Shown here piece by piece: positions 11,901-23,900 of a stretch of DNA of 64,000 bases (position 1 is the first letter of the stretch; the number at the start of each line of letters is the position of its first letter). Source of the stretch: Orthonyx spaldingii (Eukaryota; Chordata; Aves; Passeriformes; Orthonychidae); contig VZTJ01000294.1 of assembly GCA_013397795.1 (NCBI GenBank), forward strand, positions 3,606,831 to 3,670,830, written 5' to 3'. Below the pieces are notes generated by a model. The model was not told where the DNA came from, did not search any database, and saw only the letters and a list, made by a program, of their open reading frames with translations. A program made the position numbers and the translations under genes.

Positions 11901-14900
11901 AAAACCAAAAAGCAAACTGTTTTCTCAGGTTTTACTTCTAGTATTTTGCTCTACAGCTTCATTAGTCACTAGAAGACACAATTAGCCACCCTCATTGAGC
12001 CTAACGAGCACCAAAATAGATGTTCTGACCTGTTCATTCATAACTACAGAGAGTTCACTGAGCATGTCCTTGTAATGAGACTTCATCTCTCCCTGATACT
12101 CAAACTGGTCCTCCTTAATAAGGCGTTCATTAACATCGAGAGCATGTCCACAGGCTTCAGCAAACTGCCTGCAAGCACAAAAACACAAAAAACAATGGTA
12201 CAAGTTTTGCAGTAATGAAAAAACCTATCCATCTGTGTATACTCACACCATGATGTATTTCTTCACCCCCTTGCAATTGCACTTGTTGAAGTGAATCTCA
12301 GAACTCATTCTCAGATCAAAAGGAATGTATTCTACCAGGGTAGCCCAGAACTCCAGTAAATGTTTCTTAGGAATGACTTGTCAGATAGGGTAAATGCAGA
12401 TGTAAATTAGGCTGGTTGAAATCAGCCTCATTTCGTGTCTCATCTACCTGTGCCATTCAGAGTGTCCTATATGCTATGCAGGGGGTGAAAAGCCTGAAAT
12501 TAATGTTTACCTGAAGATTTCCTTCAGAAGCTTAACTTGATTATCAGGATATCTCTTAGCATTTGTCTCTTCAAGAAAAGCTCGAGCATAGGCCATTGGT
12601 CCAGCATTTATCTGGGTGAAAAATACACAGCTTAGGTACAGAGAACAAGCCATTCATTGCTGTTTGTCTTGTGTTCCAAGGCTTGGAGACTGGCCTCAGG
12701 CAACCCAGCCCGTGAGAAGAACATCATCTCACTGCTTTTGTCACCAGGATGGATGCTGAGGAATTTTATTGAGGAAATAGGAGCTGCTCAACCTCATACA
12801 AGCTGCAGATCTGTGCTGGCATTTCAAAGTCCCCAGCTAGCTGACCACCCAGACAGCTACAAGTTCATTTGAAGACATTTCCATGGGAGCACCAGGAATA
12901 CACACGCCTTTCACAATTCCAACTTTCCTAAATAGGAAATGGCAAAGCCAATCCTAGCAAAACTCCCTTTAAATAATCTGCTTGCTTGTGATGAGCCATA
13001 TTCTCAAGTGATATAGGACTGTCTTGTTGGAAAGGTCTTAATTGTTATTTAGAGTAGACTTGAATGAAACAATTACATTAGCATATAAAACCAGCTGTCA
13101 TCAATGCCAGTGGAAAACTTTCCATGCCTTAGTGTGTTTACAGTGGGATCTAACAGCACTGGAATATATGATATGCCAAAGACAAAAAATGTCTGGAATT
13201 ATGAAAATCAGAATAAAAATTTAGGTAGGTGCATTGAAAGAAAAAAAAAAACCAGAAAGAAGATGGCAAATTGTCATTACCTTGACGCTGACACTTCCTT
13301 GGAGCTTGAGTTGCAGTCGGATCATGTCCACTTCTTCCATTGTGCAAAGCTGATTGAGCTCTGAGACCTTTTTGGACATCTCATCAATGGCCACTTCGAT
13401 GGGGTTCAGCTCTGTGCTGGTTTGGCTTATGACTTGAATCCGCTTCTTCACGTAGGGAAACAAGTGACTGGCTACTCGAGAGAGAGAAATGGATCAGAGA
13501 ACTCACCCAACAAGAGAGTATTTAAGAAAGCAAAACAAGTCAGAGTGTTAACTTTTGACTTTGTCAATCTCTTTATCCACCCATAAAAATTAAGTTTTAA
13601 TCACTGAATGAGTAGAAGTGACACAGCAGGTCCAAATTGAACTCTGATGTACCTGGCACTGGAATATCGTTTCCTTTTGAACTCGTCAATGATACCAAGC
13701 TGTGTCCCATACAGGTGGCAAAAAGCTCTCAATGCTCCGATTTTGGAACCCACAAATTTCTTCTTCTGAGTTAAAGCACCAAATTATAAGTGCACACTGA
13801 ACTTCAGAGAACTCAAACCATCACATCCAACATATTTCATGTTAGAGGCAGGAGCCTCTAGCTTAGCTGAATTGGGAATCATACAGTGTGCTGGTGTTGG
13901 CTGGGATAGAGTTAATTGTCTTCACAGTAGCTGGTACAGGGCTGTGCTTTGGATTTGTGCTGAAAACAGCACTGATAGCACAGGGATGTTTTGGTTATTG
14001 ATATATATATCAAGGCCTTTTCTGCTCCTCACCCCACACTTGACTGAGGAGGCTGGGGGTGCACAGGAGTTGGGGGAGCTGGGACACAACTAGGACAGCT
14101 GACCCCAACTGACCAAAGGGATTTTTCAGATCATATGGTGTCATGCTCAGCATATGCAGCTGAGGGAAGGAGGAGGAAAGGGGTGGCACATTCAGAGAGA
14201 TGTTGTTTGTCTTCCCAAGACACTGTTACATGTGATGGAGCCCTGTTTTCTTGGAGGTGGCTGAACCTGCCTTCCCATGGGAAGCAGTGAATGAATTTTT
14301 GCTTTGCTTTTTTGTGCAGCCTTTGCTTTACCTATTAAACTGTCTTTCCTTCAACCTGTGAGTTTTTTCACTTTTACACGTCTGATTTTTCCCAGCCCAC
14401 TAGAAGACACTGAGTGAGCGAGTGGCTGTGTGGGGCTTAGCTGCCAGCTGAGGTTAAACCAGGACACTCACCCATGGATGAACCTACTATTAAAACACCA
14501 TCCTTAAAGCAGTGAAGAGACACTTTTAACTTTCAACCTAAATACTGCTGTGGGAGCTGAACAGAGGAATTATTCACCTTTAAAACCCTTTACTTCCAGT
14601 CAAGGCCTTTCATGGATCTCAGGGAGTTTGGCAAAGGTACTGTTATGATGCATTAAGTCTGATCTAAGCTAACACTCTTTTCTGATTGCCCTACACACTT
14701 TGGAAGGTCTCCCATACTCCACACATGTCCTTCTCCACTAAGCATCTGCTTCCAGTCAGCTCAGACCTAAATAAGCTCCAGTTTCCAGGGTGTCTGTCTC
14801 ACTGAAGAGCAGGAAACCCAGGACTTCCAGTGCTGGAAGCACGAGGCAGGCATGGCAGAGAGCCAGTGAACCAAGGACTGCAGCCAGACTGCACTTGCCC

Positions 14901-17900
14901 TCTGCCCAGCAGGCTCTGGAGCAGAGATGCAGGTGCCACTGCAGCCACCCAGGCACAACTGACTTGCACCACTCCTCCAGTCATAGCAGAAGCCTTGCTT
15001 TCTTCTCAAACTAAAAGCACTTAAGTTTACACAGGAAGGAAATGAAAATACATGACTTTATCAAAGAGGAGTGGAAAAAAACAAAACGAAAAAAAAAAAA
15101 GAGAAGAAAAGGATCTTTCTTTTAGGAAAAAGCACTGAGGTGAGGTAGGTGCCAAAGGGAAAAGCAGGGGAAAAGAGGAGGTCATCAAATTCCCACCTAA
15201 TGCCAAAGATGGAGTAAGGCTGAGAGCAGTGGGAGCTGATGACAGCATTTAATAACCCAGGGAAAACATTCTGCCAGAACAGCCCTCTCTGTTTTTGCCA
15301 GACAGACCATAACAGCTGCACTTTCAAGTCAGTGAAACTACCTGCTTCAATACAGATCTCAAAACACCTACTGCTGATCAAGCACTTAAAAAAAACCACA
15401 CACAAGCTACTCCTCCTTTCTTCTTCTTACAAGCAGAGCTGTGTCATGTAACAAGACACCCTCAGACATCAGTGCCTCTTTCCTGACTTGCCAGAACAAA
15501 ACTTTTAGGTGACTATGCTTGCACTGTAAGCAGTTTTCTTCACTTTGTCCTTTGGGGGAAGCAGATGCACTGAAGTTGGTGGGGAACTGGATTTTCTGTC
15601 AGTTGGGAGCCTTTGCTGTGAACATCAGCCTCTCTGCCCATGAGAACAACGCCTCCATCTCAGACAGCTTCTCATACATCAAAATTCAGACATGTCAAGT
15701 TTCAGTAATAGTCTCGCAAAGGATACTTTTTAAAAGAGAGATTTCAATCATGATACGGAGCTAAAAACTTCAGTTTAATGTGACTCATTAAGAGCAGACA
15801 TATCTAGTGCTCCTGATATTCCTGCCTTAAAACACTGATAGAAATCTTACCTCCAGCTTAAAAAAAAAAAATCTATATAATGTATTTTATTCCCATTTTG
15901 AACAAAAATTCCTATCTTCTAAGTTTTACTCTTTGCAAAACAGACTTGGTCTACTTGGCTTTTTCTTCGACTTGTTTATTATTAAAAGAAAATGGTTCTG
16001 AGTGCTAAGCTGCCTCCAGAAGAATCACTCCCAACCTACATCACTGCAGGAACAGTTAAGATGTCAATTATAAGGAAAAATAAAGCAGCTGAATGAAAAT
16101 AACTATCCCTAAGACAGTCAGCAGGTCTGTAAGGAAGCATATTGCCAACAGACAGTGAAAAATGAGTTATCATCCTGCACAACTGATGGACACCTGGCAC
16201 TCGAGCTGCCCTTCTGGGCTCAGCTGGGAGAGGTGGGGTGGGGGCAGGGGAGCAGACGTACTGGTCAGGATCGTGCGCCTCTTGCACTGCTCCTCCACAC
16301 CCCCGTGCTTCTTCCCCGAGAGCGTGAATGGCGTCTCGAACACAAAGCGGTTGATGTTGTGGTGCATTTCAAAGTCAGTCTTTCGATCCTCAGCCTCCTT
16401 GCCCTCAAAGAAAGGTGTGACATAGGTCACTTGGATGTAGGCGTATTTGGGATCCAGGTCTTTGGGGTTCACCTGGGTGACAGCAACAAACAGTAAAGTT
16501 ATGTTTAGTGTGATGGGCTTCCAAGGCATCCATTACATTTTTGATGTATTTATTTATTTATAGCCATACTGATGAAAACTGACACTTCCAAATTTAATCC
16601 TCAGATCATGGTTGAATACAAAGATATTTAACCAAGAGGTCCCCAAGAAGAGTGGGACCTTTGACTATAGCCATTGGCAAAAGTGGATGAAAGCTAAATG
16701 AGATAGAAAACAACGTGATTCTGCACCACAGCAAACATCTGCCTGCTCTTCTCCTGCTGACTGTGATGCCCTGCTAGAACCCTGACATTTCCACACAGCA
16801 CCTGCCAGGCTTGATTTAGTTGTCTAGATGGTTCCTAGTAGTGTACACATACACTCAGATGACATTCATTCAAAACACAGCTCTCAAAATATGAGCCATG
16901 TACTCAGTTCTCTCCTTTGTACAAAACCACACGTCTTTCATACCTTGTTGGAATCCTGGATGATCTTCACATTATCAATGCCAAACTTGTCTGCATAAAG
17001 TTTCATCAGCCTTTGAGAGATCTCAGACAAGCCAGTTAATTTGGGTTCTTTATAAATATATTCTTTACCTTCCTCTTCTTCAAAAAAGCCCTGTTTGGAA
17101 AGAAATAGAAGGATACAGTGAACATAACAGGTAGGGCAAAGCCTAAATCTGGTGCTTATAGCAGGAATCAAGGTTGCCTCTATACCCACCAGAGCATCCA
17201 GTAGGCCACTTCCAGCACCTAAGTTAAAAGCTTACTTCTGTCCACTCCTAGCAGACATGTGCCTAGAGATCAGTATTTATACTGGTCTGCAATCTCCAAA
17301 GTTACCCAGGAAAAGATCCCTACACAGTTATCCATGTAAGAGATCGAGCTGCTTAAAGAGTTAAAGGGCTTTCTTGAAAATGCTGATGTGTGCATGATGA
17401 AAAAACGCTCATGGATTAAAAACTAGACATCAAAAATTCTTTAAATCTTAATAAGTTGGTTCAATTAACAGCTGTTTTCTGGACACTGAGCCCAGCTGGG
17501 TCGTGTGCAGCATGTCACCTCCAGTGCATCCTCTGGGAGCCACGTGTGCAGGCACAGGCTGGGCACTGCTGCCCGTGGCCATGGGATGGGGAGCACCTGG
17601 GAACCCATCTGCACCTCCTCAGGGCAGCTGAAGAGAAACTCTGGTGGTGCCTTGAAAGGCCATATAGAATTGCAACATTTCCAGAGACAATTAGCAAATG
17701 ATTCACATTTGAAAAGAAAAAGAAAAACAAAAGAAGACACACAGACTGCATTCCTTTGCAAAAAAGGTATGATCTTGTTAAGGTCATTATTTAATACACT
17801 GGAAGGACTTGGCAGAGCTTTAGTAAAAGGCTCCATTGAAGGGCTGAACACGAATCTGTCAGGCTTCAGAAGAAATGCCAACCTCTGAAAATTAACAGAG

Positions 17901-20900
17901 CATTGCATCACCTGCAGGTGAGACACTCAACTGCTACCAGATGAACATGAACATCAACACTCCAGGAGAAGCTTTCCCAGCTGAGCTGAAAGCAGCAGGT
18001 ACCCCATTAACAAGGACTGGATTTATCCCAATGCCATGAGCAGCACCAGCCCTCCTCCCAGGATTTCATAGCAATGTGGTGATGTGCACCACTGCAGCTG
18101 CACTCAAAGACCCTTCCTTTCACCTTAATGCAAAGTGACCCAGAGGAAAACACCTGAAGCTGCAGGGACAGGGGGAAATGCAGACAGCATTAGTGATGTC
18201 AGACCCAAGGCCCTTTGAACTTCACATGATGTGGCTTTGGCAGCTAATTCTACAATATGCCTAAGCAAACTGCCATCCATAGAAAAACAGAGCAGCAGAA
18301 ATTAATGAAGGCAAGAGATACCTCCAAAATCTCTTCAGAAGGTACTCATGCAAAATCCAGCCTTTTAATCTGAAAGTGTATTTCAATTTTGCACACTAAA
18401 ATTACTGACTAGACAAATCTTCACCAAGAAAACCAAAACAGAATTAAAATAAGCTATGAATTTCATTGCTTCTTTAGGAGAAAAACCCTTGAGCTTTATT
18501 TCAATAGAGACTAACAAATATGTGCATCTCTGGCGTCTCCTTCAGTGAGGACGAGGGGCAATAAAATTGTCTTTTAATTTGGCAAGTGTCAGGAGTACTG
18601 TGGGCATTACTGTAAACCTATAACTAATAGCTGCAACAGCAGCTCATCTGACAGCATCTTCATCAGTCTCACAGTGACCTTTTCGCATTGCTTGATTTTT
18701 AACAATATTATCAATTAAATTCCATAGGCATATGAAGAACTTCACAGGTAATTAAAGAAAAAATCCAGAGCTCCAAAGTTGACATCCTACAAACATCTGT
18801 TGATCTGGACAGGCAATTGATTTCCTATTGATTACACTGAGAAAAGATCTACAGGATCATAATCTGGTTCCTGATCTTGTTCCACTGAAGCAAAACTGCT
18901 TTATGTGGGAAAACCTCATTAGTTTGATGCAACCATACTTAAACACGCTACTCAGGACTGTTTCTGTCAAAAGACATCTGCTTTCTGTTACCATTCAGTG
19001 TTTTCAACAAAACCCTCATGTTTTCCAAATTAATCACATAGCAAGCTAGAATATAGTTTATGCTCTTAAACCCTGATTCTGTGGATGTTTGCATGCTGGA
19101 ACACAGTGTTTGCATGTAAGTACCAAATCTCTGCTGATGCTGCATGGCACACTGAGATGATATCTCTGTTAATCGTTTTACTTAAAAAAAAATACCTGAA
19201 AACAAACAACTAACAGATTTAGTCTTATCTCTAATGCAAGAGACATCATTTAAGTACATATTCCCTACAGTATTTCAGCTGACAAGTGACAAGTAGAAGT
19301 TAACTGTGAGCTATAAATAATCATGTCTGCCATATGCTATATGTCTGGCAAAGACTATTAAAAGTAAGATTAAATACTTTTCAGAAGCCAAATATCCTCC
19401 AATTCCAGGATTTTAAAATATTAAGCAGCCAAGGTTACATTATCAATGCATATCCCTGGATTATTTTCATCCTGGCTGGTTTTGCCCTGCAAGGACAACA
19501 CAGCCTTACAGATGAAAATTATTATAGGGAGCAGCTGATGGTAATGGAAGGCAGATGACCTCCTGGACAGTAGGTTACTGGTTTCCACTGTGCTCTGATG
19601 TTCTGAGAGGCAAGTTGTGACCCAGGCTTATCACTGTGGGAGTTCTGATAAGGTCCTTCCTCCTCCCCATACACCTCCAGACACAGCCTTGGAGCTCACA
19701 GTACATCAGATTCTTCTCTGCTCTTTGTTGAAAGGTGCTGAGGTAAAGGCTTCTGCTTGACCTGGCAGGAATTGGCATCTAAGGAATCCTTCCCTGTCTC
19801 TTATCAAGTAAGCATCTCCTCCCATAGTGAGTGAGTGTGATCATTATGAAACTTTGCCCTCCAACTTCTACAGCTTCTTGCACACACAGGAGAACAAACC
19901 TCAGGTCTACCTTTACCTAACACTGCTCTGAAAAACAGGTCTTGAATGTCTTTGCTTATCAGCACAATATGAGTTCTCAGCTATTCAATATATTTAACAG
20001 ATTTTTTTTTGGGCTTTTAATTCAAGAAAGATACTGACTGCTCAAACACTCATCTATGAGTAAACTCATATGCACTTGCTAGTGTGGTCACCTGGGGGTG
20101 CAATGAGATATTGTCACCAAAGGCCCTTAACAGAATGGGCAGTGTAAAACAGCAGCTGCCATGAGATCCGGCTCCTTGAGCTGGCAAATAAAGCTTGCTG
20201 GTGAAAACAGATGACTGCCTCCTCCCTGAGGATCACATTAATTCAAACCATCCTTGCACAGGGGCCCTGCAGCAATGCAGCTACAAAATACTGTCTCTGC
20301 CTTTGCATGAAGAACAGTTTTCAGGTGCAGCTGATCATCTTTTTCCATTAAGAACCCCCAAAATTCTCACTTCCATTATTAACATTATTCTTTTGTTCTT
20401 TATTCTGCCTTCTCTGCAGTGTTTGTTTCAATTAAGGAACAGTAGCCACATCACATCTCTCCTGTAAAGGGCAAGGAGAAAGCAGTGCTTCTCTTTAGAG
20501 CCCAGTGACTGGGGGGAACAAACACAGAAAGACACGGCTATGACAAAGTCATACAGTTTAGAGCACTAAAGCTGTATAAATGAAGTTGCCCTTGTAGCAC
20601 TGGCACCTGGAAAGTCATTGCACTGTAACAGAGATGCTAACCCAGTTCAGCAGAAGCACTGCAGCTAAATTACCCACTGGGGGAGCCACTGGCTCTGGGA
20701 GAGTGCTGGCAGGAGGCTGCAAGTAGTAGAATCCTGTTTTGCCCTGTGCTGCTCCCCTTTTGAGGAAGGCCACGCATAAGGAGAACTCTTCTCTTCCTCA
20801 GGTGCAACTCACATCCTCCTTGCAGCTGGAAAGTTCAGCTTTGCTAATCTGTCCAGAGAGCCAGGACCTGCCATTGCCCTCTGAATTCCCATCTGCTTGC

Positions 20901-23900
20901 TCCTACAAGGGACTGCCAGGACCATGGCCACTGCCTGCCCAGAGTGCTCCAGCGACCACTGCCATAGCCCTCAGACTGACACAATAGCCCTCCACTTGGG
21001 AGCTGCTGTGCAGGCCAGGACAGCAGGCTTGCATTCAAACAGCATTAATTCTACCCCAACACTTTCAACAGAGAGAGAAGGGGTCCAATCCTGCTCCCAG
21101 TGAAGCTGGGAGAAACTTCCACTGAGATGAGATGATGCAGCATTGGGCCCCACAGTGCACACACAACATGATGAGAGATACAGCTCGGTAATTCAGGTAA
21201 CTGAACGAACAAAAGTTAGTTTGCAGGATGCAACAATGAATGCAGCAACGTTATTTCATCTGCCGCGAACCAAAAAATTGAGAGCACAGGAAAATTAATG
21301 TTAAGTAACAGTACAGGGAAGGATGGAGGATGTGTGAGGAGAATTAAACAAAACATGCAATAGAACTAGACTTACCACAGCCTTGAATAAGATCAAAAGG
21401 AGAAAAGAGCAAATTTCTGCATTAAAATCTAATTAGCAAACAGAATGATTCACATCAATCTGTTGTTTACACACTTTATATTTTAGAGCACAGGAAATTG
21501 TATGCTTGCCAAAACCAGGACTAAAAGGAACATGCTGGATTGCTACACTGGTTTGTGGTGGAAGAAAGCACAAAATAATGCTTCAAGGGTGCTGAAGCAC
21601 AGCAGAGGAAATAATGCTATTCTACAGTACATTGCACAGAATCAGAGGTGGCCTGAAAGCAGAAGGCAGAGTCAAGAGAAAAGCATCTACTGCATACTGC
21701 TCTGCTTTTAAGCTCTATTAGAAGAAAGTGCCATATATCAGAGACGTCTTATCTGGTTCTATTTATGTTATAGTTTATAAAAATCTGCCCTGCCTTAGTC
21801 TCAGTTTTGCTTGATGAAGTCAAGAACTAAAGCTGACACAGAATTCTGTTCTCTAGTACACCACTAAATCCACAGCAGTGGTTTACACAGAGGCAACTGA
21901 GTGCTCTCTCTCCTGAGTAAAATCCTGCTGGGAGTCAGACCCACGAGGCAGTTTCTACCCTGTGATTCTGATATAGTTCAGGGAATCACTACCAAGTGTT
22001 TCGCTGAAGTGTATCAGGAACAGATCTGATATCTCTGACTGTGGAGACAGAAGAACCCAAATTCACTTACCTGCCCATAAAATGCCACGCGGTAGTACCG
22101 CCCAAAGAGACGTTTCTCAGAGTTCACGACTTCTGCAACCTTCAGGTAGGAGCGGTGGATGTCATAGTACAGGTCAGACAGTCTCTACATGAACATACAG
22201 GCAGAGGGAGGGGAGGTGAGGGCCTGCCAGCACCCTGGGAAATGCCACCACAGCTCTGCACCAGCCGTGGCTTGTCTTAACTGGGTTCCCAAACCTTTGC
22301 AAAGGTGGCTGTACATGCTAAGGGAATCGTTCAACCTTGTTAGCAGCCACTAAAGATTCATTTCAAGGTTTCTGTCATCTCCTGAGGAGTTTTGTGGCAG
22401 TGGCGCCTTTGTGTACAGGGTCATACAGCAAGAGAATCATCCCAGCACCAGACAGTGGTGCTGACCTAATAAGAGGTCAGAGAACCCAAGTGTTGTTTGT
22501 GCAGGTGAGCACAAGGTGCCAACATCTCCAATCAGCTCCCAACCCCACACAAAGATGTGCTATCCGGAATTACCACTAGGCAGCACTTTCTCAGCATAGT
22601 GAAACAAAATTTCAGCTAAGTTGAAAAAATCTGATAAAATACCTGCTTCCTCAGCATACAGCTTATTGCTACCTGCCACTTTGGGTTTCTTCAAATTTAA
22701 GCCAAGAAAAATCAGTAAATGAGACTGTCATCTGGCTATCCATTACGTACTGAAATTGTCAAGTAAATAAGAAATGAAGAAACTCTGAAATTGTGCAGAA
22801 ATCACAGAATTTATCAGAGTTTCTAAACTTAAATACAATGAAAATGTGCTCTTGGTTTAAAACCCGTGTAAAAAATCATAACCACTGGCTAACACAAGAG
22901 GTGTGTTTGAATGTTTTTTACATTTACTGTTGCATTGATGCTGAAAAGAGGCAGGGAAGACACCAGAGTTTTTTATTTTCTCACAGCACAAAACATCAAA
23001 AGGAGAAATTACAGACAGGAAGAAAGAAAACACTCATTTCAAAGAAAGCACATTTTTTTCCCTAAAAATTTTGATCTTTACTGTTGCCTTAGGATAATTA
23101 AAAAGACCCAAACCAAACACCCACTTACTTTAAAGTCCCTCTGCTTTTCAAAAACAGCAATGATAGGCTTGTTAACCTCAGCAATAAGCTCATATCTCTC
23201 AGACTTCCAGAGGTACTCAACACACAACTCCAGCTGTTCCACAAGAATATTCTGCAATTTCACAAATGCAAATAGTTCAGTGACTTGACAGCTGGTGGCA
23301 TTTAATTAATAGCAATACAGGAAAAGCACATACCCACTACTTCATTTTTATTATAGAACTTCTATATTAAGGTTTATTGCAATTACACAATGTTTAAGCA
23401 GGTATTGGTGAACTAGCTCTTCTTTAGACAAAAAACCTGAAATATTTGGTAACAGTAACATGAAAATACTTGAATAGTTGACATCTCATGCAGAAGAATG
23501 GGTTTGCTTCATGGGCTCCCCCCTGCCCTGACTTTCAGACCTGGTACTTTATGTTCTCCTTAGCTAAACACCAGTGCAACAGCTGTGACATTTCACTCAA
23601 AAGCTGCGTGCCTTTTAATATTGCCTGAGTACACTCAATATAATTTGTTGTAACTTGCACAGGCATCCACTAGAAATAACTCTCTCTGTTAATACAGAAC
23701 AGGTATATAAACGTTAATGTTGCTGACCTCGTTGTAGGGAGTATCCTGCATCCCAGAGTCTTCCTTCATAGCACCTTCTTCTTTAATGTTGGGGGTAATG
23801 CTCAGAAAAGCAGGCCATCCCATGGAAAATAAGCCTTGAAGTGCAAGTCATAAGAAAGTCTATTAATGACTAAATAACCAGATACTTAATAAGTTACTAG

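Larger units (their letters stand above)
13472..16261 (-). other. Intron between exons 38 and 39
   Basis: 2.8 kb. Holds the solo LTR and, at its 5' end, the C-rich strand of a G-quadruplex motif. An A-rich run lies at 15075-15100. No exon seen. Confidence 0.8.

Noticed and set aside
13468..13471. Alternative exon 39 acceptor (AG at 13469-13468, four bases downstream)
   Set aside because: It would leave the codon split with exon 38 in the wrong phase; only the gagtag acceptor gives TTSHLFPYV in frame.
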